Source: Clostridia bacterium (GTDB lineage Bacteria; Bacillota; Clostridia; Oscillospirales; CAG-272). From it: a stretch of DNA of 64,000 bases. Of the stretch, positions 1 to 8,400 are shown piece after piece (positions within the stretch are counted from its first letter, which is position 1; every line of letters begins with the position of its first letter). Position numbers and translations under genes: made by a program. The stretch is taken from assembly GCA_017450945.1 (NCBI GenBank), contig JAFSSP010000018.1:1-64000 (forward strand). Reading direction: 5' to 3'. Under the pieces are notes generated by a model. It was not told the DNA's origin. It worked only from the letters and a program-made list of their open reading frames with translations, and searched no databases.

Positions 1-28
1 AAAGCCACCGCAAAAGCGGTGGCTTTTC
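1..28 (+). terminator. Intrinsic terminator of a gene left of the window
   Basis: The arms GCCACCGC (4-11) and GCGGTGGC (16-23) pair across an AAAA loop, are extended by AAA/TTT and are followed by a T-tract. The gene it ends lies outside the window. Confidence 0.75.
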
Positions 29-40
29 CTGTTGGTGACC

Positions 41-175
41 CCTACCCAAGATGCGAAGCCAGCGGTTGCCCAAGGGGCAATCCGCATGGGTTCGCATCTT
101 GGCATTGAAGCACGATGCCCGCTCGCGAGGCATCTGCGAGATGCCAAAGATATTCGCCCTGAAAGGGCGAAATTC
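41..175. repeat. Palindrome-rich intergenic element
   Basis: This non-coding stretch is built from nested inverted repeats. A perfect 12-bp stem pairs 46-57 with 91-102 and encloses a second hairpin, 62-71 with 75-85 (one bulge). GGCAT/ATGCC motifs then alternate in orientation at 101, 115, 129 and 141, so 129-134 can pair with either 114-119 or 140-145. A last hairpin pairs 153-160 (TTCGCCCT) with 164-171 (AGGGCGAA). It sits between a terminator and the promoter at 181. The architecture resembles a multicopy REP/MITE-like element or a structured RNA. I see no second copy in this window, so multicopy status is inference. Confidence 0.5.
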
Positions 176-180
176 CCATA

Positions 181-209
181 TTGCAAAATTCGTCCTTTTC
201 CTGTATAAT
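181..209 (+). promoter_or_regulatory. Sigma-A-type promoter of the acyltransferase gene
   Basis: The -35 is TTGCAA (181-186), the spacer is 17 bp and the -10 is TATAAT (204-209). It lies just after the palindrome-rich element and about 38 bp before the start codon. Confidence 0.7.
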
Positions 210-246
210 AAAAGAAAGCTCCAAATTCTTTTCCTACGAGGTCTTT

Positions 247-1524
247 ATGAAAGAGCAAGATTTCCCCCGTTTCGACATGAAAAAGTCGCCGAAAAAGTGT
301 AAGTGGTTCCTAAAACCGCTCATCTGGTTGATCGCCCTTTTGGGGACGCGCAAGCACAAAACCAAGATCGAGCGGATCAATATGGAAGGCGTCAAGCCTC
401 CCTATCTTCTGCTCGGCAATCACAACGCCTTTTTTGACATGAGCGTATCCGCCCGAGCAACCTTTCCGCACGTTGGAAACTACGTGGTCGCGATCGACGG
501 ATTCATTGGGCGCGAGGGGCTTCTGCGCGGCATCGGCTGCATTTGCAAGCGGAAGTTCACGAGCGACCTGACGCTGGTGCGTCATCTGCAAACCGTCGTC
601 AAAAAAGGGGGGATCGCGGCGATCTACCCCGAGGCGCGCTACTCGCTCTGCGGCACGACAGCTCCCCTTCCCGAGTCGCTCGGCGGGCTTTGCAAAATGC
701 TGAAGGTACCGGTTGTCACACTGATCTGCCACGGGCACCACATCAATCACCCTTTCTGGAATACCCGGCACGAGCGAGGCGTCAAACCGACTGAGGCGAC
801 TCTAAAACAGCTTTTCACCGCCGAGGAAGTCGAAACGCTCTCGGCCGACGAGATCAACGAGAGGCTCGTCAAAGAATTCCAATACGACGACTTTCGCTGG
901 CAGCTTGAAAAGAAGATCAAGGTCGACTGCATAGATCGCGCGGTTGGGCTCGAAAAGATCCTCTACCGCTGTCCGCACTGCAAAACCGAGTTCCGCATGA
1001 GATCCGAAGGCACCTCCCTCCAATGCACCGCCTGCAAAAAGATTTGGCAGATGACCGAATACGGGCAGCTCGAAGCGGAAGACGGCAACACCGAGTTTTC
1101 GCACATCCCCGATTGGTACGAGTGGGAGCGAGAAACGGTCAAAGAAGAGGTCGAAAACGGCACCTATTCCTCCGGACTCCTGCCGGTCAAGGTTGAGAGT
1201 CTGCCGAACGCGAAGGGATTCATCCCGCTCGGCGAAGGGACGATGCTCCACGATGAGAACGGATTTGTCGTGACGGTCACATCTCCGGATGGAAGCGCTT
1301 ACACGATGAAAAAGCCGGTTCCCTCGCTCTATTCCTGCCACATTGAATATGAGTATCTCTTCCGGCACGGCGACTGCGTCGACCTCAACACGCTCGAGGA
1401 TACCTGGTATGTTTACCCGCAAAACTGTGATTTCTCGGTTACCAAAATGGCGATCGCCACCGAGGAATTATACTATCAATACCGCAGAAAGATCGGCAAG
1501 CCCTGCAAAGAGGGACTTGCATAA
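247..1524 (+). CDS. PlsC-like acyltransferase with an internal zinc ribbon
   Basis: This 425-residue protein belongs to the 1-acylglycerol-3-phosphate acyltransferase-like superfamily, which moves acyl groups onto lipid precursors at the membrane. The HX4D catalytic motif is seen as HNAFFD (H59, D64), and YPEAR about 75 residues later matches the substrate-binding block. A hydrophobic segment lies near residues 22-36. Unlike a compact PlsC, it continues with a Cys4 zinc ribbon (C242, C245, C260, C263) and a C-terminal region of about 150 residues that I do not recognise. ATG 247 is chosen because GAGGT lies just upstream; an earlier in-frame ATG at 181 overlaps the promoter. It is monocistronic. 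The substrate is unknown. Confidence 0.75.
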   Translation: MKEQDFPRFDMKKSPKKCKWFLKPLIWLIALLGTRKHKTKIERINMEGVKPPYLLLGNHNAFFDMSVSARATFPHVGNYVVAIDGFIGREGLLRGIGCICKRKFTSDLTLVRHLQTVVKKGGIAAIYPEARYSLCGTTAPLPESLGGLCKMLKVPVVTLICHGHHINHPFWNTRHERGVKPTEATLKQLFTAEEVETLSADEINERLVKEFQYDDFRWQLEKKIKVDCIDRAVGLEKILYRCPHCKTEFRMRSEGTSLQCTACKKIWQMTEYGQLEAEDGNTEFSHIPDWYEWERETVKEEVENGTYSSGLLPVKVESLPNAKGFIPLGEGTMLHDENGFVVTVTSPDGSAYTMKKPVPSLYSCHIEYEYLFRHGDCVDLNTLEDTWYVYPQNCDFSVTKMAIATEELYYQYRRKIGKPCKEGLA

Positions 1525-1569
1525 AAACGAATAACCGCCACCGCAGTTGCGGTGGCGGTTATTCGTTTT
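1524..1569. terminator. Bidirectional terminator between the acyltransferase gene and rny
   Basis: A stem of about 20 bp, with AAAACGAATA on the left and TATTCGTTTT on the right, gives U-tails on both strands. It serves the convergent genes at 247 and 1574. Its core GCCACCGC/GCGGTGGC is identical to that of the hairpin at 4-23. Confidence 0.9.
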
Positions 1570-1573
1570 GGAT

Positions 1574-3118
1574 TTATTTTGCGTAATCGACGGCTCTCGT
1601 CTCGCGGATGAGATTGAGCTTGATCTGGCCGGGGTACTTGACCTCGTCCTCGATCTTCTTTGCCATCTCGCGGGCGATGAGCTTCATATCGTCGTCGCTG
1701 ACCAGCTCGGGTTTGACCATGACGCGGATCTCGCGGCCAGCCTGGATTGCATAGGCTTTTTCCACGCCCTTGAAGTCCTCGGCGATCTCCTCGAGCTTCT
1801 GCAAACGCTTGATGTAGTTTTCCATATCCTCGCGACGAGCGCCCGGACGAGCGGCGGAAACCGCGTCGGCGGCCTGAACGAGGATCGCTTCAATGGTGTG
1901 AGGCTCCACATCGTTGTGGTGCGCCTCTACCGCGTGGATCACTTCGGGGCTTTCCTTGTACTTCTTGAGAAGATTGACGCCAAGCTCCACATGCGAACCT
2001 TCCACATCCTGCGGGAAGGCTTTGCCGATATCGTGAAGGAAACCTGCTCTGCGGGCAACCGCGCCGTTTGCGCCAAGCTCATCGGCCATCATTCCGGCAA
2101 GCCAGGAGACTTCCACCGAATGCTGCAATACGTTCTGACCGTAGCTGGTGCGGTAACGCAGGCGTCCCATCATCTTGACAAGATCGGGATGAATGCCGTG
2201 TACGTTGACCTCGTAAGTGGCTCTTTCGCCGGCCTGTTTGATGACGGCTTCCACTTCTTTTTTGGCCTTTTCCACCATCTCTTCAATTCTGGCGGGGTGA
2301 ATGCGTCCGTCGGCAATGAGCTTTTCAAGTGCCAGGCGGGCGGTCTCGCGGCGAACCGGATCAAATCCGGAAACCGTGATCGCTTCAGGCGTGTCATCGA
2401 TGATGAGTTCCACGCCGGTCAGCGTTTCGAGCTTTTGAATGTTGCGGCCTTCACGACCAATGATACGGCCCTTCATTTCTTCGCTCGGGAGCGTAACGAC
2501 CGAAATGGTAGATTCGGTCACATGGTCGGCCGCACAACGCTGAATGGCAAGCGACAGAAGATTTCTTGCCTTTGCGTCAGCTTCCTCTTTGAACTCGGCC
2601 TCCAGCTCGTCGAGCTTTTGCGCCATATCGTGGCGGGCATCCTGCTCGACGCGGATCAACAGTTCGGCTTTTGCTTCCTCAGACGTGTAGTTGGAGATTT
2701 CCTCCAGCTTTTTGAGGTGTCCCGCGAGGACTTCCTGAATTTGCTCATTCAAATCCTCGTTGGCTTTGATCTTTTCATCCAGTACCTCGGATTTTTTCTC
2801 CAGAGATTCGGATTTGCGATCGAGATTTTCCTCCTTTTGTGCGATGCGGCGCTCCTGTCTTGCAACTTCGGCGCGGCGTTCCTTGAGTTCCCGTTCGGTC
2901 TCGTTGCGGAGCCGTAAGGTATCCTCTTTTGCTTCCAGAAGAATCTCTTTCTTCTTTGCTTCGGCGGCCTTAATGCCGTCTTCCATGACCTTCTTTGCTT
3001 CGGCCTTAGCCGAGCCAAGACGTTCTTTTCCCTGCTTCATTTGGATCAATATCACAACCAGAGCAACGATTGCCAAAAGCGCAATGCCGCCCAAAACGAA
3101 ACACAGAACTTTTTCCAT
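1574..3118 (-). CDS. rny: Ribonuclease Y
   Basis: RNase Y is the membrane-anchored endoribonuclease that starts mRNA turnover in Firmicutes. The 514-residue product has an N-terminal transmembrane helix (about 5-25), a long charged coiled coil, a KH domain (about 205-270, with [10 protein letters not shown]) and an HD phosphohydrolase domain whose HD pair in HDIGKAF lies near residue 361. Length and domain order are those of the family. An in-frame GTG at 3127 lies inside the ribosome site, while AGGAGG is 8 nt before ATG 3118, so 3118 is chosen. It is monocistronic, with its own promoter at 3196-3224. Confidence 0.96.
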   Translation of the reverse strand: MEKVLCFVLGGIALLAIVALVVILIQMKQGKERLGSAKAEAKKVMEDGIKAAEAKKKEILLEAKEDTLRLRNETERELKERRAEVARQERRIAQKEENLDRKSESLEKKSEVLDEKIKANEDLNEQIQEVLAGHLKKLEEISNYTSEEAKAELLIRVEQDARHDMAQKLDELEAEFKEEADAKARNLLSLAIQRCAADHVTESTISVVTLPSEEMKGRIIGREGRNIQKLETLTGVELIIDDTPEAITVSGFDPVRRETARLALEKLIADGRIHPARIEEMVEKAKKEVEAVIKQAGERATYEVNVHGIHPDLVKMMGRLRYRTSYGQNVLQHSVEVSWLAGMMADELGANGAVARRAGFLHDIGKAFPQDVEGSHVELGVNLLKKYKESPEVIHAVEAHHNDVEPHTIEAILVQAADAVSAARPGARREDMENYIKRLQKLEEIAEDFKGVEKAYAIQAGREIRVMVKPELVSDDDMKLIAREMAKKIEDEVKYPGQIKLNLIRETRAVDYAK

Positions 3119-3195
3119 AACTTGCACCTCCTATTCAATTTTTCGTGCTATATTTGTATGAACGCATTTTGCTACATTCGGTCATACTTAATTGT

Positions 3196-3224
3196 ATTAT
3201 ACAATAAGAAAGCAAAAAAGTCAA
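3196..3224 (-). promoter_or_regulatory. Sigma-A-type promoter of rny
   Basis: Read on the minus strand, TTGACT (3224-3219), a 17-bp spacer and a perfect TATAAT (3201-3196) lie about 80 bp upstream of the rny start. Confidence 0.85.
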
Positions 3225-3268
3225 GCCCTTTTTGCCCTCTTTTGGCTGTTTTTCTCGGCAAAATCCAC

Positions 3269-3300
3269 AAAAAGAAGCCCCGATTCTACTCGGGGCCTCT
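3269..3300 (-). terminator. Terminator of the two-gene membrane protein operon
   Basis: On the minus strand GCCCCGA pairs with TCGGGGC (3290-3296 with 3277-3283), followed by CTTCTTTTT. It lies about 20 bp after the stop codon at 3319. Confidence 0.8.
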
Positions 3301-3318
3301 TGCAAACTGTTTTGAAAT

Positions 3319-3870
3319 TTAAGAAGAGGATTTTTTGGAGCGCTTGCGGCGACGTCTGCGAACCAGACGATAAATAAAGAAAAATACAGACAGTGCAAAG
3401 CAGGCGCCGGACAAAATGGCAAAAATCAAAAATCCTTTCGATTCGGTTCTGAGTCCGTACTCCGGCAGAAGGATCGGCTGATCGCCGGATAGAACCGACG
3501 TGTTCACGCCGACAATCTTTTTTGCCGGGGCTTCGCTGACGGCAAAACCGTAAACCAGACGAATTTCATCCGGATCAATATTACCGACCGCCATTTCCAC
3601 CGCGAGCTCTTCTCCGTATTGGTCTGTAAAGCGGATGATCACGCCGTCAAGATACTGACGTTTGGAAGAAGTATTCTTGATATATCCCGCCACGGTGTGC
3701 TTATAGGTTCCATCCTCCAGCAGTTCGGAAGAAACGCTGAACGGCTCCTGCTGAATGTAGGTTCCCGTAGTGGATTTCGGGAGCGCCTCAACGATGGCAA
3801 GCCCTGCAAAAAGAAGTGCCAAAAGAAAGAACAAAATGGCTCGCAAAAACTTTAATCTAATTTTTTTCAT
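3319..3870 (-). CDS. Hypothetical two-helix membrane protein
   Basis: I do not recognise the family. The 183-residue product has an N-terminal hydrophobic helix (about 8-25), an outside domain of about 110 residues that looks beta-rich, a second helix near residues 148-168, and a very basic tail (VRRRRRKRSKKSSS) that should face the cytoplasm. ATG 3870 follows GAGGTG; a longer frame starting at 3906 has no ribosome site. It lies 68 bp downstream of a second gene with the same topology (3939-4574). The pair share one promoter and end at the hairpin at 3269-3300, so they probably act together at the membrane. Confidence 0.7.
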   Translation of the reverse strand: MKKIRLKFLRAILFFLLALLFAGLAIVEALPKSTTGTYIQQEPFSVSSELLEDGTYKHTVAGYIKNTSSKRQYLDGVIIRFTDQYGEELAVEMAVGNIDPDEIRLVYGFAVSEAPAKKIVGVNTSVLSGDQPILLPEYGLRTESKGFLIFAILSGACFALSVFFFIYRLVRRRRRKRSKKSSS

Positions 3871-3938
3871 ATCAGAACACCTCAAACTGGATTTGAAAAA
3901 GCGCATCCGGCTTTTTTCTTTTCAGACCTTTCCATGCT

Positions 3939-4574
3939 TTATGAATTCTCCGAATGTCCGGAGCTTCCCGAAGCTTCTTCCGAGTGGTGATGGTGATGAT
4001 GGTGGTGGTGACGATGCTTCGAATGAATCTTCTTTTTGGGGCTCTTGTAAAGTGCAACACAGGTATAAATGAACACGCCGAACAAAATCACCGAAATGGC
4101 CATAAGCGCCTTGACATAACTCGGGAATTTCGCCGCCGGTCTTGGGCCGTAGATCACGTCAGAAAAATTATCGCTTGTTTCGATCCCGACCTTGTTCACC
4201 TGATTATACTCGCGCTTTGTGGAAAAGGTTTTTACCACCTCGCAGGTTGCCCCGGAAGCGAGACTCGAAACCGTAACCGGTATGGAATCAAGCTCTTTGT
4301 TGCCGGAAGAGCCAACACCCACGGTTACGGTCACAGAGCGCACCTTTATGCTCGATGAGGAATCGTTTTTCAGGATGAGTCTGACCGTAGAAAGATAGGA
4401 AGTCTCGTCTTCCGGATCTTTGACCGATTCGACGACAGGCGTTCCCTCAATCGAAAGGCCGCTGGTTTTAATCACAGGAATGGTGCCTCGCACGGTCAAA
4501 AACACGGAAACTGCCGTAAGGACCGCGAAGAGAAGCACGATGAGCTTTCGCCATAAACTTCTGCGCATTTTCAT
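3939..4574 (-). CDS. Hypothetical membrane protein with a nine-histidine tail
   Basis: The 211-residue product has the same plan as its neighbour: N-terminal helix (about 9-28), an outside domain rich in Ser, Thr and Val, a second helix (about 155-175) and a basic cytoplasmic tail. Here the tail holds HRHHHHHHHHHS, followed by an acidic, Ser-rich end. A histidine run in a membrane-tethered tail could bind Zn, Ni or Co, which is inference. AGGAGG lies 8 nt before ATG 4574, and a good promoter lies at 4605-4633. It is the first gene of the pair. I do not recognise the family. Confidence 0.7.
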   Translation of the reverse strand: MKMRRSLWRKLIVLLFAVLTAVSVFLTVRGTIPVIKTSGLSIEGTPVVESVKDPEDETSYLSTVRLILKNDSSSSIKVRSVTVTVGVGSSGNKELDSIPVTVSSLASGATCEVVKTFSTKREYNQVNKVGIETSDNFSDVIYGPRPAAKFPSYVKALMAISVILFGVFIYTCVALYKSPKKKIHSKHRHHHHHHHHHSEEASGSSGHSENS

Positions 4575-4604
4575 TGGACGTTCCTCCTGACTGCTATCTT
4601 ATGT

Positions 4605-4633
4605 ATTTTACCATAGGAAACAAAAAAATGCAA
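4605..4633 (-). promoter_or_regulatory. Promoter of the membrane protein pair
   Basis: Minus strand TTGCAT (4633-4628), a 17-bp spacer and TAAAAT (4610-4605), about 30 bp upstream of the start at 4574. Confidence 0.75.
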
Positions 4634-4699
4634 TAGCTTTTTTCAAAAAGCCAAGAAAAAGCTGAAAGAAGAATCAAAAAGCCGACGGATCTGTAATCC

Positions 4700-4728
4700 T
4701 TGACAGATTTTTTTCTTCGTGATAGAAT
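4700..4728 (+). promoter_or_regulatory. Promoter of the pseudouridine synthase gene
   Basis: TTGACA (4700-4705), a 17-bp spacer and TAGAAT (4723-4728), about 40 bp before the start codon. Confidence 0.8.
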
Positions 4729-4766
4729 AGGATCCGGGAGTTTTTGCAGAGAAAGGAGCCGACCTG

Positions 4767-5426
4767 ATGAATTCCGAACCCTTGAAGATCCTATGGGAAG
4801 ACGAGGATGTGATCGTCCCGGAAAAATTGCCCTTGCTCAATTCAGAACACACCGAAGACCAAAAAGGACTGCCGGATCTTTTGACCGGCCCGCACGGCGA
4901 TTACATTGCGCCGATTCATCGTCTGGATTTCGGTGTGGGCGGTCTTTTGCTCTGCGCAAAAAACCAAAAAGCTGCCGCATCCCTCTCCCGCGCTCTGCTG
5001 GAGGGAAAAATCAAAAAAGAGTATCTCGCCCTCGTACATGGAAAAACGCCCGACAGCGGGAGGCTGAAAGACCTCCTTTTTTACGACCGCAAAGCGGGAA
5101 AATCCTTTGTGACAGATCGGGTACGGAAGGGAGTAAAAGAGGCGCGTCTCTCTTACGAAAGGCTTGGCACGCTGATCACTCCCGCAGGAGAGCTTTCTCT
5201 TGTGCGCATCTTTCCAGAGACAGGACGCACTCATCAGATCCGGGTCCAGTTTTCCCACGCCGGATATCCGCTTCTGGGCGACCGAAAATACGGATCCAAA
5301 GTCTCGCATCCCATCGGCCTTTTTTGCACGCGTCTGACCTTTCCCCACCCTGCCGCAAAAAAGATGATCTCCGTCGAGTCGCTTCCCCGCGGCGACGTCT
5401 GGGATCTCTTTCTTCAAAACCAATAA
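4767..5426 (+). CDS. RluA-family RNA pseudouridine synthase
   Basis: This 219-residue enzyme isomerises uridine to pseudouridine in rRNA or tRNA. The catalytic motif is HRLD (residues 51-54, D54 catalytic), followed by GVGGLLLCAK. The second family motif ETGRTHQIR is at 151-159. The residue after HRLD is Phe where Arg is usual, and there is no N-terminal S4 domain, so this is a short RluA-type enzyme. The target RNA cannot be read from sequence. AAAGGAG precedes ATG 4767. The gene has its own promoter and shares the hairpin at 5430-5460 with the convergent surface protein gene. Confidence 0.9.
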   Translation: MNSEPLKILWEDEDVIVPEKLPLLNSEHTEDQKGLPDLLTGPHGDYIAPIHRLDFGVGGLLLCAKNQKAAASLSRALLEGKIKKEYLALVHGKTPDSGRLKDLLFYDRKAGKSFVTDRVRKGVKEARLSYERLGTLITPAGELSLVRIFPETGRTHQIRVQFSHAGYPLLGDRKYGSKVSHPIGLFCTRLTFPHPAAKKMISVESLPRGDVWDLFLQNQ

Positions 5427-5429
5427 AAC

Positions 5430-5460
5430 ACGGCCGCAGAAAAATTCTGCGGCCGTTTCT
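5430..5460. terminator. Bidirectional terminator
   Basis: ACGGCCGCAGAA (5430-5441) pairs with TTCTGCGGCCGT (5445-5456) across a 3-nt loop, with T-rich flanks. It serves the convergent genes at 4767 and 5471. Confidence 0.9.
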
Positions 5461-5470
5461 GTTTTATTTT

Positions 5471-8400
5471 TTATTCGGTTTTTTCGCTTTCCTCTTTTTG
5501 CTCGGCCTTCTTTTTCTTCTTTTTACGGCGAACGATCAAAAAGACCACGCCGCCGGCGATCAGAAGCAAGGGGCTTCCGAGGAGCAGGATCGGTTTGATA
5601 AACGCCCAGCGAAGATCATACATCTCCACCTGATAATTCACGGCAGTCTTGGCAAATCTTGCTTCCACCGTGATCTCACGCTCGTCTCCGGTTGCGGTTT
5701 TGAGTTCGGGAGACCAGCCGAGGAAGCTATAGTTGTATTCCTCGTCGGATTCCTTTTTGGGAAGCGTATCTTCGGCAGGAGGAACGATGGTCTCGCCCAG
5801 TCCGTATTCCTGCTCGGCGATCACTTTGCCGTCAAAGACATATTTGATCCGGTAAACGATCTTTTCCACCGTAAAGGAAATGGTGACCGGGCTTTCCGGC
5901 ATGACAAAGGTTTTGCCGCTCACCGGAACCGCCTCGCCGTTCTCCTTTTGAACCATAAGGTTCGTCACTTCATATCCGAAATCGCAGGGCGGATTGATCT
6001 CTACCGTCTCGCCGGCGATCGCCGAAGTCGGGAGCGCCTGGAGATAGCAATTTTCGCCGTTGATATCTTCACTCTTGTAAATATAGAAGCTCTTGACGCG
6101 CAAAACCTCGTCGGAAGGCGTCATAACGACCTGCCCATAGGGGAGCGGAACCCACTCGGTAGTTTCCTCTCCCTCCAAAACCTGAGTCCATTCCCCAAAA
6201 GAGCCTGCTTGGTCAAAGTCAAAGCGTGCAGGATGCGGGTCGCTCGAAAGGGTTACGTATGCATAGGGATCCGACGATTGAAGGACGGCAACGTTCTTCT
6301 TTTTGAAATAGGCATACCGGTATCCTTCATTCTTGCCTTCGTCCAGATTCAGACGGAACAGGCGGGCCGACGGATGCGGAGTTCCCTTCTCGATCACAAA
6401 GGAAATGTGATCGCCGTCCTCTTCATGCGAAATCTGGAGCGAAACCGACTGCACGCCGGTCTCCAGCATGTGCTTTGCCGCGGCAACCGAGATCTCGGCG
6501 GTCACGTCCTCGTTGGAAAGTCCGGTGGTATATGTGCCGGAAACGCTGTTCTTGAGATCCTGCTTTGCCGCAGAGGCGCGGCCGAGCTGTTGAACGGGGT
6601 TCGGATCCACGGTGGTCTCTTCCAGCGCGGGGATCTCTTCGGTTCTGGTTCCGCCGCAACGCGCGCAGGTAAAGGTTTTGGTTCCCGGGATGATCTCGGT
6701 CGGCTGGACGGTCACAACGCCGCTGTTCCAAACGTGGCCCAGCGGATCGGTCTGCGCATCCACATAGGTGTCTTCGCAACGCGAGCAGGTGTGTGTCGTA
6801 TATCCGGCTTCGGTACAGGTCGGCGCGGTAATGACATCACTATACTCATGCCCGAGCGCAAGGATCCCCTCGGTCATTTCACCATTACAACGCGAACAGG
6901 TAAAGGTCTTTGTGCCGGATTCCGTACAGGTGGGTTCCGCGGTCACAACGCCGTCCCCCCAGATGTGTCCCAGAGGGTTCACGAATTCGTCCTTGTAAAC
7001 GTCACCGCAGCGACTGCAGGTATGCGCGGTGTATCCCCGCTCGGCACAGGTGGGATCATGCTTGACGCCGGGCTTGTAATCATGTCCGGTGGCAGGGATC
7101 TCCTCGGTCTTTGTACCGTTGCAACGCGAGCAGGTAAAGGTTTTGACGCCCGGCGTGGTGCAGGTGGCGGCCGTGGTCACAAATCCGTTGTTCCAAATGT
7201 GTCCCAGCGCGTCGGTATAAGCGTCTTTGTAAACGTCTCCGCACCGACTGCAGGTATGCGCGGTATATCCCTGTTCGTCGCAGGTCTGCGGGACGACCGA
7301 GGTCTTATAATCATGCCCGGTGGCAGGGATCTCTTCTGTTCTGGTTCCTTTGCAACGCGAGCAGGTAAAGGTCTTGACGCCGGACGTGGTGCAGGTAGCG
7401 GTCGTGGTCACCGATCCGTTGTCCCAGTCATGTCCGAGCGCCGGAACATACTGATCGATATAGGAATTTCCACACCCGGCATGCTTGCAGGTGTGCGTGG
7501 TATATCCCTGCTCGGTACAGGTCGGTAAGGTCACCGTGGTTTCATAATCATGCCCGGTGGCCGGGGTTTCTTCCACTCTGGTTTTCCCACAGGTCTTGCA
7601 GGTAAAGGTCTTTTCACCCGGCTGATCGTCGGTCGCAGGCTTTGTGATCACGCCGTTGTTCCAATTGTGGCCTTTTGCCGCAACCTCGCTGTCGGTGTAG
7701 CTATCCTGACAACGGCTGCAGGTGTGCGTGGTATATCCGCCCGTCTCGCAGGTGGGCTTTGTCACGACAGTCGTATAATCGTGTCCGAGCGCGGCGACCG
7801 TTTCTTTTTTGGTCTGTCCGCAACGGGTACAGGTAGAGTTCTTTTCGCCGGCTTCGGTACAGGTAGCCTTGATCTCGGTTCCGGTCTTCCAGGAATGCCC
7901 CAGCGCGGGCGTTCCGCTGTCAACATAGGTATATCCGCAACCGGTGCAAACGTGTGTGGTGTATCCTTCCGCTTCGCAGGTCGAAGGAGTCACCGTGTTT
8001 TGATAAGAGTGCCCCGGAGCGGGAATCGGCTCGGTTTGGGTGATACTGCAACGAGTGCAGGTAAAGGTTTTTTCGCCGGCCTCGGTACAGGTGGCGGTCT
8101 TGGTCACCGTTCCCGCATTCCATACGTGCCCGAGCGGTTGCGTGTTGGTATCAACGTAGGAATCCCCACACTTGCTGCAGGTGTGCGTGGTATAGCCGCC
8201 CGCCTCGCAGGTGGGGTTTGTCACGACGGCCGTATATTGATGCCCGAGGGGATCGATCTTTTCAGAGTTGACAGCTCCGCAATTTGCGCAGGTGAAAACT
8301 TTGGATCCGGGCGTCATGCAGGAGGCCGGAGTGACGACCGGAGTTCCCCACGCGTGTCCCAAGGGGCCGGTCTGGCTGTCGGTCACAGTGCCTCCGCAAC

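Noticed and set aside
51..302. Small ORF inside the palindrome-rich element
   Set aside because: It lacks a ribosome site, crosses the promoter and start of the acyltransferase gene, and its residues only reflect the inverted repeats.
4700..7528. Open frame of 942 codons on the plus strand
   Set aside because: It overlaps the pseudouridine synthase gene in another frame and is antisense to the Cys-repeat gene. The Gly/Arg-rich repeats are only the mirror of the real repeats.
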